Positions 8,974 to 17,803 of a DNA stretch of 64,000 nucleotides are shown piece after piece; position 1 is the stretch's first letter, and every line of letters starts with the position of its first letter. The notes below the pieces were generated by a model, which was given only the letters and a program-made list of their open reading frames with translations, searched no databases and was not told the DNA's origin. Location: the NCBI RefSeq assembly GCF_004362525.1, contig NZ_SNXS01000002.1:248001-312000 (forward strand), written 5' to 3'. Position numbers and translations under genes: made by a program. This DNA is from Roseateles toxinivorans. Lineage in GTDB: Bacteria; Pseudomonadota; Gammaproteobacteria; Burkholderiales; Burkholderiaceae_C.

Positions 8974-9915
8974 TTAAAGGCCCAGCGCCTCGTCCACACC
9001 CAGGTGGACATTCATCGCCTGCACCGCAGCCCCGCTGGCACCCTTGCCCAGATTGTCCAGGCGGGCCATCAGCACGACTTGCGTGTCGTGGCCGAACACG
9101 AACAGATCGACCCGGTTGGTGTCATTGCAGGCCTGCACATCGAAGAAGCCTTCTTCGAGCGTGCCCGGGTCGCGAAGCGGCATCACCCGCACAAATTGTT
9201 CGCCGGCATAGTGCTTGGTCAGCGCTGCATGCAGGGCCTCGGCCGTCACACCGGGCTTCAGCTGGCTCAGATGCAGGGGCACCGTCACCGACAGACCCTT
9301 GTAGAAATTGCCGACGATGGGCATGAAGATGGGCGCCACGACCAGACCGGTGTGGGTCATCATCTCCGGCAGATGCTTGTGCTTCAGGCTCAGGGCATAG
9401 GGCCGCGGCGAATTCAACCTGGCGTCGCCACCGGCTTCGTATTGGGCAATCATCGACTTGCCGCCGCCGGAATAGCCGGTGATCGACGTCGCCGACACCG
9501 CCAGTTCACGCGACACCAGGCCGGCGTCGACCAGCGGCCGCAGCAGCAGGATGAAGGCACTGGCATGGCAGCCGGGGTTGGCAATGCGCTTGGCGGCGCG
9601 CAGCTTGGCGCGCTGGTCGGCGGCCAATTCGGGCAGGCCGAACACCCAACCCGGCACCGTGCGGTGGGCCGTGCTGGCGTCGATCAAACAGGTATTGGGG
9701 TTGGTGATCATCGCCGCCGCTTCGCGCGAGGCGACATCGGGCAGGCACAGAAAGGCCACATCGGCGGCGTTCAGCAGGCGGGCGCGCTCGGCGGCGTCCT
9801 TGCGCTTGTCGGGATCAATGCGCAGCACCTCGACATCGTCGCGCTTGGCCAGATATTCATGAATGCGCAGGCCGGTCGTGCCCTCTTGACCATCAACAAA
9901 CACCGCATGTTTCAT
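8974..9915 (-). CDS. argC: N-acetyl-gamma-glutamyl-phosphate reductase, type 2 (ArgC)
   Basis: ArgC reduces N-acetylglutamyl phosphate to the semialdehyde with NADPH in arginine synthesis. At 313 residues it belongs to the short type 2 class. The N-terminal [16 protein letters not shown] binds nucleotide, and the catalytic cysteine is in [10 protein letters not shown]. The start MKHAVFVDG at 9915 follows a good ribosome site (GAGGAAG); the upstream extension is not conserved in character. It is transcribed against its neighbours: its stop touches that of the GNAT gene and its promoter is shared with the divergent hydrolase gene. No other arginine gene is in the window. Confidence 0.93.
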   Translation of the reverse strand: MKHAVFVDGQEGTTGLRIHEYLAKRDDVEVLRIDPDKRKDAAERARLLNAADVAFLCLPDVASREAAAMITNPNTCLIDASTAHRTVPGWVFGLPELAADQRAKLRAAKRIANPGCHASAFILLLRPLVDAGLVSRELAVSATSITGYSGGGKSMIAQYEAGGDARLNSPRPYALSLKHKHLPEMMTHTGLVVAPIFMPIVGNFYKGLSVTVPLHLSQLKPGVTAEALHAALTKHYAGEQFVRVMPLRDPGTLEEGFFDVQACNDTNRVDLFVFGHDTQVVLMARLDNLGKGASGAAVQAMNVHLGVDEALGL

Positions 9916-9971
9916 GACAACTTCCTCTCGCGCACAATCGCAACAACCGAACGAACCATCAAGCATAAGGC

Positions 9972-10532
9972 ATGACAACCAATAAGCATCGTGTACTGTT
10001 ATTGCCCGGCTGGCTGAATTCCGACCCCGGCCACTGGCAAAGCCTGTGGGAACAGCATTTCGGCTACACCCGCGTCGAGCAGGCCGACTGGGAGTGGCCG
10101 CTGCGCGGCGACTGGATGATGAGGCTGGACGAGACCCTGCTGGCCGACGACAGCCTGCTGGAAGCCCCCGCCATCCTGGTCGCCCACAGCCTCGGCTGCC
10201 AACTGATCGCCGCCTGGGCCGCGCATTCGCAGCACACGGCGCGCGTCCATGCCGCGCTGCTGGTCGCGCCCCCTGACCCCGAGCGCACCGACATGCCGCC
10301 GCAGCTGCATGGCTGGCGGCCCATCGTGCGCAGCAAGCTGCCCTTCCCCGCCACGGTGGTGATCAGCAGCGACGACCCCTACTGCGCGCCCGAACGCGCG
10401 ATGGCGATGGCGCAGGACTGGGGCGCCGGTGTCGTTCAGCTCGGCGCGCACGGCCACATCAACACCGAGTCCGCCCTCGGTCTCTGGCCGGAGGGCCAGG
10501 TCTTGCTTGAAACCCTGAGCCGTAAAGAATAG
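9972..10532 (+). CDS. RBBP9/YdeN-family serine alpha/beta hydrolase
   Basis: The 186-residue protein has the compact alpha/beta-hydrolase layout of the RBBP9/YdeN family: [19 protein letters not shown] at the N terminus (oxyanion region), the nucleophile elbow AHSLGC near residue 75, an aspartate in SSDDPYC, and a histidine in GAHGHIN near the end. Substrates of the family are poorly known. It precedes parB by 33 bp, so they may be co-transcribed; a hydrolase of this kind next to parB is seen in other Burkholderiales as far as I recall. It is divergent from argC. Confidence 0.85.
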   Translation: MTTNKHRVLLLPGWLNSDPGHWQSLWEQHFGYTRVEQADWEWPLRGDWMMRLDETLLADDSLLEAPAILVAHSLGCQLIAAWAAHSQHTARVHAALLVAPPDPERTDMPPQLHGWRPIVRSKLPFPATVVISSDDPYCAPERAMAMAQDWGAGVVQLGAHGHINTESALGLWPEGQVLLETLSRKE

Positions 10533-10565
10533 AGAACCACCCGCTTGTCGGGGACAATCACGCCC

Positions 10566-11456
10566 ATGGTCACCAAAAAACCCAAAGGTCTGGGCCTCGG
10601 TCTGGAAGCATTGCTGGGCCCCAAAGTCAGCGACGCTCCCGCCGCCGCCTCGGGCGAACCCAGCACCCTGAGACTCGAACAGATGCAGGCCGGCAAGTAC
10701 CAGCCGCGCACGCATATGGACGAGGGCTCGCTGTACGAACTGGCCGAGAGCATCAAGGCCCAGGGCATCATGCAGCCGATACTGGTGCGTCCGGTCGGCG
10801 ACAAGCGCTACGAGATCATTGCCGGCGAACGGCGCTTCCGCGCGGCCAAGCTGGCCGGTCTGCGCGAGGTGCCGGTGCTGGTAAAGATCGTGCCGGACGA
10901 GGCAGCGGCCGCGATGGCGCTGATCGAGAACATCCAGCGCGAGGATCTGAATCCGCTGGAAGAGGCCCAGGGCCTGCAGCGCCTGGTCACCGAGTTCCAT
11001 CTGACCCACGAACAGGCCGCGCAGGCGGTGGGCCGCTCGCGCAGCGCTGCCAGCAATCTGCTGCGGCTGCTGCAGCTGTCCGAGCCGGTGCAGCAGATGC
11101 TGATGGCCGGGGACCTGGACATGGGCCATGCCCGCGCGCTGCTGCCGCTGGACGGCGCGCAGCAGATCCTCAGCGCCAACGAGATCGTCGCCAAGAAGAT
11201 GAGCGTGCGCGAGGCTGAGAAGCTGGTCGCACGCAACACCTCGACGCGCCAGAAGCCCCTGCTGCGTGTCAGCAAGGACAAGCCCCGCGACCTGCAGCGC
11301 ATCGAGCAGCAGCTGTCCGATGCGCTGACCGCCCAGGTCGAGATCCGCGTCAAGAAACGCACCAAGCGCGGCGAGCAGGGCGAGGTCGCGATCCAGTTCG
11401 GTTCGCTGGAAGAGCTGAACGGCCTGCTAGAAAAGTTGGGCCTGAGCAACAGCTGA
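10566..11456 (+). CDS. parB: Chromosome partitioning protein ParB
   Basis: A 296-residue CTP-dependent DNA clamp that loads at parS and spreads. The N terminus carries the ParA-interacting stretch KGLGLGLEALLG, then the ParB/Srx domain with GERRFRAAKLAGL (CTP-binding region), the helix-turn-helix THEQAAQAVGRSRSAASNLLRLLQL that reads parS, and a C-terminal dimerisation segment. The ATG at 10566 is preferred over a TTG seven codons upstream because the family N terminus starts with VTKKPKGLG. Three candidate target sites lie 3.3-4.5 kb upstream. Confidence 0.96.
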   Translation: MVTKKPKGLGLGLEALLGPKVSDAPAAASGEPSTLRLEQMQAGKYQPRTHMDEGSLYELAESIKAQGIMQPILVRPVGDKRYEIIAGERRFRAAKLAGLREVPVLVKIVPDEAAAAMALIENIQREDLNPLEEAQGLQRLVTEFHLTHEQAAQAVGRSRSAASNLLRLLQLSEPVQQMLMAGDLDMGHARALLPLDGAQQILSANEIVAKKMSVREAEKLVARNTSTRQKPLLRVSKDKPRDLQRIEQQLSDALTAQVEIRVKKRTKRGEQGEVAIQFGSLEELNGLLEKLGLSNS

Positions 11457-11478
11457 AGCCCTTCTTGCAGGCGCGTGA

Positions 11479-11501
11479 TTTGCCTCGTACACCGAGGCAA
11501 A
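11479..11501. terminator. Stem-loop after parB
   Basis: A perfect 9-bp inverted repeat, TTTGCCTCG and CGAGGCAAA around a 5-nt loop, 22 bp after the parB stop. There is no run of T after it on the + strand, so intrinsic termination is uncertain; it may instead stabilise the transcript end. Confidence 0.45.
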
Positions 11502-11684
11502 GAACGCCAACAGTTCACACTGCACCTGGAACTGAGGGGGTGCCAGCGCGATCTATTCGTTGTACTGTTAACCCATAGGCAGCACCGTGCGTTAAGCACC
11601 GAAGCAACGGCCCGATCCGCCACAGGCTGATTGACCGGAAAGTGCTGATGGAGCCCCAGAGGACTTCATCAGAACTTCCCGGAC

Positions 11685-11712
11685 GACTTGAAGGGATGTC
11701 CCGTTTCAAGTC
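11685..11712 (+). promoter_or_regulatory. Hairpin in the prkA leader
   Basis: GACTTGAA pairs with TTCAAGTC and, inside it, GGGA pairs with TCCC around a 2-nt loop, with a GT bulge on the 3' side. It ends 17 bp before an AGGAGG ribosome site for prkA. Position and stability suggest a role in the mRNA leader. No consensus promoter is obvious in the 283 bp between parB and prkA, which otherwise holds only the stem-loop listed above. Confidence 0.4.
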
Positions 11713-11739
11713 GCCCACCTGAATCAACAGGAGGTCAGC

Positions 11740-13662
11740 ATGGACGTGATCAGCAGCTTTACCGCCCGGTTCGAACGCACGCGCGAAGAAGAGATTTCGC
11801 TCGAAGACTATCTTGCCGAATGCAAGCGCAACCCGATGGCCTACGCAACGGCCGCCGAGCGCATGCTCAAGGCCATAGGCGATCCGCAACAGATCGACAC
11901 GCGCAACGACCCGCGGCTGAGCCGGCTGTTCGCCAACAAGACGATCAAGATCTACCCCGCCTTTGCCGAGTTCTACGGCATGGAGGACGCGATCGAACAG
12001 GTGGTCAGCTACTTCCGTCACGCCGCGCAAGGGCTGGAAGAAAAGAAGCAGATCCTCTATCTGCTGGGCCCGGTCGGCGGCGGCAAGAGTTCGATTGCCG
12101 AGCGGCTGAAGCAGCTGGCCGAGCAGGTGCCCTTCTATGCGATCAAGGGCTCGCCGGTGAACGAGTCGCCGCTGGGCCTGTTCGATGCCGCCGAGGATGG
12201 TCAGATCCTCGAGCAGGAATACGGCATCCCGCGCCGCTACCTGAACCGCATCCTGAGCCCCTGGGCCGTCAAGCGCCTGGACGAGTTCCAGGGCGACATA
12301 CGCAAGTTCAAGGTCGTGCGCCGCTTCCCCAGCGTGCTCAAGCAGATCGGCATTTCCAAGACCGAGCCCGGCGATGAGAACAACCAGGACATTTCGTCCC
12401 TGGTCGGCAAGGTGGATATCCGCAAGCTAGAAACCTATGCCCAGGACGACCCCGACGCTTACAGCTACTCCGGCGGCCTGTGCCTGGCCAACCAGGGCCT
12501 GCTCGAGTTCGTCGAAATGTTCAAGGCGCCGATCAAGGTGCTGCACCCCTTGCTGACGGCCACGCAGGAAGGCAATTACAAGGGCACCGAGGGCTTTGGC
12601 GCGATTCCGTTCGATGGCGTGGTGCTGGCCCACAGCAACGAGAGCGAGTGGAAGGCCTTCCGCAACAACAAGAACAACGAAGCCTTCCTGGACCGCATCT
12701 ACATCGTCAAGGTGCCCTACTGCCTGCGCGTCAGCGAGGAGGTCAAGATCTACGAGAAGCTGCTGCGCGGCTCCTCGCTGGCCAACGCCACCTGCGCGCC
12801 CGGCACGCTGAAGATGATGAGCCAGTTCGCCATCCTGACGCGCCTGAAGGAGCCCGAGAACTCGGCCCTGTACTCGAAGATGCAGATCTACGACGGCGAG
12901 AACCTGAAGGACACCGACCCCCGCGCCAAGAGCTACCAGGAGTACCGCGACTACGCCGGCGTCGACGAGGGCATGAACGGCATCTCGACGCGCTTTGCCT
13001 ACAAGATCCTGTCCAAGGTCTTCAACTTCGACAACAGCGAGATCGCCGCCAACCCGGTGCACCTGATGTATGTGCTGGAGCAGCAGATCGAGCGCGAGCA
13101 GTTCGCGCCCGAACTGGAGCAGAAGTACGTCGGCTACATCAAGGAGCTGCTGGCGCCGCGCTACGCCGAGTTCATCGGCAAGGAGATCCAGACCGCCTAT
13201 CTGGAGAGCTATAGCGAGTACGGCCAGAACATCTTCGACCGCTACGTCACCTATGCCGACTACTGGATCCAGGACCAGGAGTACCGCGACACCGACACCG
13301 GCGAGGTGTTCGACCGCGTGGCGCTGAACGGCGAGCTGGAGAAGATCGAGAAGCCGGCAGGCATCAGCAACCCCAAGGACTTCCGCAACGAGATCGTCAA
13401 CTTCGTGTTGCGCGCCCGCGCCGGCAATGCGGGCAAGAACCCCTCGTGGACCAGCTACGAGAAGCTGCGCACGGTGATAGAGAAGAAGATGTTCTCCAAC
13501 ACCGAGGAGCTGCTGCCGGTGATCAGCTTCAACGCCAAGGCCAGCGCCGACGAGGTCAAGAAGCACGAGGACTTCGTCAATCGCATGGTCAACAAGGGCT
13601 ACACGCCCAAGCAGGTGCGCTTGCTGTGCGAATGGTATTTGCGCGTCAGAAAGAGTTCGTGA
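11740..13662 (+). CDS. prkA: PrkA/YeaG-family serine protein kinase-like AAA protein
   Basis: The 640-residue protein matches PrkA (YeaG in E. coli), with an AAA-type N-terminal domain and a C-terminal kinase-like domain. The Walker A box GPVGGGKS is at residues 110-117. In enterobacteria the gene responds to nitrogen and other stress and is paired with yeaH; the biochemical activity (kinase or AAA protease) is debated. An excellent AGGAGG precedes the ATG. It heads a three-gene operon with the next two genes, 36 bp and a 4-bp overlap apart. Length and N terminus (FTARFERTREEEISLEDYL) are normal for the family. Confidence 0.93.
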   Translation: MDVISSFTARFERTREEEISLEDYLAECKRNPMAYATAAERMLKAIGDPQQIDTRNDPRLSRLFANKTIKIYPAFAEFYGMEDAIEQVVSYFRHAAQGLEEKKQILYLLGPVGGGKSSIAERLKQLAEQVPFYAIKGSPVNESPLGLFDAAEDGQILEQEYGIPRRYLNRILSPWAVKRLDEFQGDIRKFKVVRRFPSVLKQIGISKTEPGDENNQDISSLVGKVDIRKLETYAQDDPDAYSYSGGLCLANQGLLEFVEMFKAPIKVLHPLLTATQEGNYKGTEGFGAIPFDGVVLAHSNESEWKAFRNNKNNEAFLDRIYIVKVPYCLRVSEEVKIYEKLLRGSSLANATCAPGTLKMMSQFAILTRLKEPENSALYSKMQIYDGENLKDTDPRAKSYQEYRDYAGVDEGMNGISTRFAYKILSKVFNFDNSEIAANPVHLMYVLEQQIEREQFAPELEQKYVGYIKELLAPRYAEFIGKEIQTAYLESYSEYGQNIFDRYVTYADYWIQDQEYRDTDTGEVFDRVALNGELEKIEKPAGISNPKDFRNEIVNFVLRARAGNAGKNPSWTSYEKLRTVIEKKMFSNTEELLPVISFNAKASADEVKKHEDFVNRMVNKGYTPKQVRLLCEWYLRVRKSS

Positions 13663-13698
13663 AGACGGGTGTCTAGACCTAGCAATCGGGACCCACTC

Positions 13699-14979
13699 AT
13701 GCTTCAACAAATCATTGATCGCCGCCTTTCAGGGAAAAACAAATCGATAGGCAACCGCGAGCGCTTTCTGCGCCGGCACAAGGAGCAGATACGCGAGGCG
13801 GTGAAGCGCGCGGTCGATGGCCGCGGCATCCGTGACATGGAGCGCGGCGAAGATGTGCACATCCCCAAGCGCGACCTGAACGAGCCGGTGTTCGGCCATG
13901 ACCAGGGCGGCAAGCGCGAGATCGTCCACCCCGGCAATCAGGACTATATGCGGGGCGACCGCATCAAGCGGCCCGAGGGCGGCGGCGGCAAGGGCGGCGG
14001 TGGTGGCGAGGCCAGCGACTCGGGCGAGGGTGATGACGATTTCGTCTTCCACCTGAGCAAGGAAGAGTTCATGCAGGTCTTCTTCGACGACCTGGCCCTG
14101 CCCAACCTGACCCGCACGCAGATCGCCGACACGCCGGAGTGGAAGACCCACCGCGCCGGCTTCGTCACCGACGGCACACCGACCAACTTGCATGTGGTGC
14201 GTTCGATGCGCGGCGCCCTGGGCCGCCGCATCGCGCTGGGCATGACGCCCCGCCGCGAGCTGGAGGAATGTGAGCAGGCGCTTCAGGCCCTGCTGGCGAA
14301 GCCGCAGGATGCCGCCGCGCAGGGCCAGGTGGCCGAGCTGCAGGCGCGCATTGTCACCGTGCGAGCGCGCATCCAGCGCATCCCCTTCCTCGACCCGATC
14401 GACCTGCGCTTTCGCAGCCGCGTGCGCACCCCGGTGCCGACCAGCCGGGCGGTGATGTTCTGCGTGATGGATGTATCGGGCTCGATGGACGAGGCGCGCA
14501 AGGACTTGGCCAAGCGCTTCTTCATCCTGCTCTATCTGTTCCTGACCCGGCACTACGAGAAGATCGAGGTCGTCTTCATCCGCCACCACACGCAGGCGCA
14601 GGAGGTGGACGAGCAAAACTTCTTCCATGCCACTGAAACCGGCGGCACCGTCGTCTCCAGCGCCCTGGTGCTGATGGACGAGATCATCCGCACCCGCTAC
14701 CCCAGCGGCGACTGGAACATCTACGGCGCCCAGGCCAGCGACGGCGACAACTGGCACCACGACAGCGGCCGCTGCCGCGAGCTGCTGGCCGACAAGATCC
14801 TGCCGATGTGCCGCTACTTCGCCTATGTGCAGGTGGCCGAGCAGGAGCAGAACCTGTGGGAGGAGTACCAGCGTCTGATCGGCGTCGAGACCCACTTCGC
14901 GATGCGCAAGGCCATCGAGCCGGCACAGATTTACCCGGTGTTCCGCGATCTGTTCAAGAAGGAAGGAGCGCCCGCATGA
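13699..14979 (+). CDS. YeaH/YhbH-family protein (DUF444, von Willebrand A-like)
   Basis: A 426-residue DUF444 protein. The C-terminal half is a von Willebrand A-like domain; the metal-site motif DVSGSMDE is visible near residue 265. A glycine-rich linker (around residues 95-115) separates an N-terminal segment with RRLSGKNKSIGNRERFLRRH, the usual family opening. The ATG at 13699 is chosen for that reason over a GTG ten codons upstream. Members are always near prkA and are thought to act with it in stationary-phase or stress survival. Its stop overlaps the start of the SpoVR gene by four bases. Confidence 0.92.
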   Translation: MLQQIIDRRLSGKNKSIGNRERFLRRHKEQIREAVKRAVDGRGIRDMERGEDVHIPKRDLNEPVFGHDQGGKREIVHPGNQDYMRGDRIKRPEGGGGKGGGGGEASDSGEGDDDFVFHLSKEEFMQVFFDDLALPNLTRTQIADTPEWKTHRAGFVTDGTPTNLHVVRSMRGALGRRIALGMTPRRELEECEQALQALLAKPQDAAAQGQVAELQARIVTVRARIQRIPFLDPIDLRFRSRVRTPVPTSRAVMFCVMDVSGSMDEARKDLAKRFFILLYLFLTRHYEKIEVVFIRHHTQAQEVDEQNFFHATETGGTVVSSALVLMDEIIRTRYPSGDWNIYGAQASDGDNWHHDSGRCRELLADKILPMCRYFAYVQVAEQEQNLWEEYQRLIGVETHFAMRKAIEPAQIYPVFRDLFKKEGAPA

Positions 14980-16598
14980 TCACCATCGAAAACCGCCGCC
15001 ACGTCGGCCTGGCCCCGCGTTCAGATGACTTTGGCGGCCGCCGCCACCGCCGCGTGCCCCCGCTGCAGCTCAGGCGGCTGGAGCAGCGCCCGACCGAGCG
15101 GCTGCCCTCGCCCAGCGACTGGACCTTCGAGCTGATCGAGCAGTACCACGCGGTCATACGCCAGACGGCCGAGCGCTACGGCCTGGACACCTACCCCAAT
15201 CAGCTCGAAATCATCACCGCCGAGCAGATGATGGACGCCTATGCCTCGGTGGGCATGCCGGTGATCTACCGCCACTGGAGTTACGGCAAGGAGTTCATCA
15301 CCACCGAGAAGAACTACAAGCGGGGCCAGATGGGCCTGGCCTACGAGATCGTCATCAACTCCGACCCCTGCATCTCCTACCTGATGGAGGAGAACACCCT
15401 GGCCATGCAGGCCCTGGTGATCGCCCATGCGGCCTATGGCCACAACAGCTTCTTCAAGGGCAACTACCTGTTCGGCATGTGGACCGATGCGTCCAGCATC
15501 ATCGACTACCTGGTCTATGCGCGCAACTACGTCAGCGAGTGCGAGTCGCGCCACGGCATGGCCCAGGTCGAGGAGCTGCTCGATTCCTGCCATGCGCTGA
15601 TGAACCACGGCGTGGACCGCTACCGCCGCCCGGCCAAACTCTCGCTGGCCGAGGAGCAGGCCCGCCGCGAGGACCGCGAGGCCTATGCCCAGCGCCAGAT
15701 CAACGATATGTGGCGCACCCTGCCCCGCAAGGCCGAGCCCAGCGAGGCCGCGGTGGCCGCTGCGCGCCGCTTCCCCGAGGAGCCGCAGGAGAACCTGCTC
15801 TACTTCATCGAGAAGAACGCACCGCTCCTGGAACCCTGGCAACGCGAGATCGTGCGCATCGTGCGCAAGGTTGCCCAGTACTTCTATCCGCAGCGTCAGA
15901 CCCAGGTCATGAACGAGGGCTGGGCCACCTTCTGGCACCACCGGCTGCTGAACCAGATGTATGACGATGGCTACCTGGCCGACGGCATGATGATCGAGTG
16001 GCTGAAGTCGCACACCAATGTGATCGCCCAGCCGCCGGTGGGCCATCGCAACTACAGCGGCATCAACCCCTATGCGCTGGGCTTCGCGATGTACACCGAC
16101 ATCAAGCGCATCTGCGAAAAGCCGACCGATGAAGACCGGCTCTGGTTCCCCGACATGGCCGGCAGCGACTGGCTGCCCACGCTGGACCATGCGATGCGCA
16201 ACTTCAAGGACGAGAGCTTTATCGGCCAGTACCTGTCACCGAACCTGATGCGCGAGTTCCGGCTGTTCTCCATCCTCGACGACGACAAGAAGAGCGAGCT
16301 GGAGGTCTCGGCCATCCATGACGAGGCCGGCTACCGCCAGGTGCGCGAGGCCCTGTCGCACCAGTACGACCTCGGCTCGCGCGAGCCCAATATCCAGGTC
16401 TGGAACGTCAATCTGCGCGGCGACCGGTCCCTCACGCTGCGCCACACCCAGCACAACAACCGGCCGCTGCACGACAGCGCGCAGGAGGTGCTCAAGCATG
16501 TGGCGCGGCTGTGGGGCTTTGGCGTGCAGCTGGAGAGCGTCAACAGCCAGGGCGAAGTCAGCAAGCGCTGGTCGGTGGCGGCGCCAACCCATCCCTGA
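14976..16598 (+). CDS. SpoVR-family protein (YcgB-like)
   Basis: A 540-residue SpoVR/YcgB protein, third gene of the prkA operon. The name comes from a Bacillus gene needed for spore cortex formation, but members are common in non-sporulating bacteria and their activity is unknown. Conserved features include the N-terminal WTFELIEQYHAVI, the metalloenzyme-looking HWSYGKEF and NEGWATFWHHRLL, and PYALGFAMYTDI. The ATG overlaps the previous stop (ATGA). About 40 extra arginine-rich residues precede the conserved region. prkA, yeaH and spoVR occurring together is a recurrent genomic association and supports a joint stress role. Confidence 0.92.
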   Translation: MITIENRRHVGLAPRSDDFGGRRHRRVPPLQLRRLEQRPTERLPSPSDWTFELIEQYHAVIRQTAERYGLDTYPNQLEIITAEQMMDAYASVGMPVIYRHWSYGKEFITTEKNYKRGQMGLAYEIVINSDPCISYLMEENTLAMQALVIAHAAYGHNSFFKGNYLFGMWTDASSIIDYLVYARNYVSECESRHGMAQVEELLDSCHALMNHGVDRYRRPAKLSLAEEQARREDREAYAQRQINDMWRTLPRKAEPSEAAVAAARRFPEEPQENLLYFIEKNAPLLEPWQREIVRIVRKVAQYFYPQRQTQVMNEGWATFWHHRLLNQMYDDGYLADGMMIEWLKSHTNVIAQPPVGHRNYSGINPYALGFAMYTDIKRICEKPTDEDRLWFPDMAGSDWLPTLDHAMRNFKDESFIGQYLSPNLMREFRLFSILDDDKKSELEVSAIHDEAGYRQVREALSHQYDLGSREPNIQVWNVNLRGDRSLTLRHTQHNNRPLHDSAQEVLKHVARLWGFGVQLESVNSQGEVSKRWSVAAPTHP

Positions 16599-16739
16599 TC
16601 CGTCAGCCGGACGATGCGGCGCCGGAAATAGCCCGCCCTTCTCCCTCTTCATGGGGCTTGCCCACGGCCGAGCCCCTTCTAGAATTTCTCCGGACCTGCG
16701 CACACGTGCGCCATGTCTCATAACCAAGGGAGAATTGAT

Positions 16740-17741
16740 ATGTCATTCCTGAAACTTGGCTCCGCCCTGCTGCTCGGCTCCCTGCTGAGCGCCTGCGGCG
16801 GCGGCGGAGGCTCCGACGACGGCAGCCCCGCGCCGACCAATCTGTCGCAATCCACCACCGAGGCCCGCCAGGCGGTGGAGTTCAGCGTCAGCGGCGCGGC
16901 CGCCATCGTCGCCAAGAGCTCGGTGCTCGACAACAACCCGCTGTTCGACCTGACCGGGCCCGGCAGCTCGGCCAGCCAGTCCGCCCCGACGCTGAAAGCC
17001 CAGAGCGCCAGGCCGCCCAGCGTCAAGCCGCAGGCCCTGGTCTCGTTCGGCTGCGCCGACCTGCAGGTCTTCACCGGCACTTGCACCGGCACCGTAGGCG
17101 TCGATGCCAATTTCCTGGACTCGGCCACACAGATTCCTGCCGACAGCTTCCTGGCCATGACCTTCAACGGCCTCAGCGGCGTGATGGACGGCGTCAGCAC
17201 CCGCCTGGACGGCCAGTTCCGCATCGAGTTCCTGACCGCCGTGAACAGCAACGCCACCTCGTTTGCGAACGCACGCCTGCGCATCACGCTGACCAACTTC
17301 TCCGGTGCGGTGGGCGCCATCAGCTATGGCCCCGAAACCTCGACGGCCCTGCTGGAGTTTGACGGCCAGGGCCAGCCGACGATCACCATCGGCGACCTGA
17401 CCCTGAGCAAGATCAGCAATCTCGACATCACCGACAACAACAACTACCGCATCGGCTCGGCCCAGCTGCGCAAGCCCTACTGGGGCAGCGAGGCCAACAA
17501 GATCGACAGCAGCTTCCAGACCTGGACGGTCGGCCAAGCCCGCCCGGCCGTGGGCTCGGTGGCCAACCTGACCGCCAGCAATGGCGTGACGGCCAAAGTG
17601 GAGGTCAGCGCGTCCAGCAGCAGCACCGTCGTCTACCCGGTGCAGATTGCGGTCGGCGCCTCGACCAAGCGCTATACCGTCACGGCCAGCTATGCCTCGG
17701 CCACGGCAGCGCCCACCTACGCGGTGGTCGAACTGCCCTGA
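16740..17741 (+). CDS. Secreted lipoprotein of unknown function
   Basis: A 333-residue protein with a classic lipoprotein signal: a short hydrophobic stretch ending LLSAC, with the cysteine at residue 19, followed by a glycine run and an acidic linker. The rest is rich in Ser, Thr, Ala and beta-prone segments and looks like an extracellular beta domain. I recognise no family. The ATG at 16740 is nine residues into the longer open frame and follows AAGGGAGAA, a good ribosome site. It is a single-gene unit with a terminator downstream. Confidence 0.8.
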   Translation: MSFLKLGSALLLGSLLSACGGGGGSDDGSPAPTNLSQSTTEARQAVEFSVSGAAAIVAKSSVLDNNPLFDLTGPGSSASQSAPTLKAQSARPPSVKPQALVSFGCADLQVFTGTCTGTVGVDANFLDSATQIPADSFLAMTFNGLSGVMDGVSTRLDGQFRIEFLTAVNSNATSFANARLRITLTNFSGAVGAISYGPETSTALLEFDGQGQPTITIGDLTLSKISNLDITDNNNYRIGSAQLRKPYWGSEANKIDSSFQTWTVGQARPAVGSVANLTASNGVTAKVEVSASSSSTVVYPVQIAVGASTKRYTVTASYASATAAPTYAVVELP

Positions 17742-17763
17742 CGGCGGAACCTGCCACCGCATC

Positions 17764-17797
17764 AAAGCCGGCCTGGCGCAGACCAGCCGGCTTTTTC
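17764..17797 (+). terminator. Rho-independent terminator
   Basis: A 9-bp stem AAAGCCGGC / GCCGGCTTT around a 13-nt loop followed by T residues, 22 bp after the lipoprotein stop and 7 bp before the convergent stop of the next gene. It likely serves the + strand gene and may also work in reverse. Confidence 0.85.
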
Positions 17798-17803
17798 ATT
17801 GCC

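Noticed and set aside
12427-13710. Long minus-strand frame of 427 codons over prkA
   Set aside because: Leucine/valine/histidine-rich antisense frame of a highly conserved gene; no domain.
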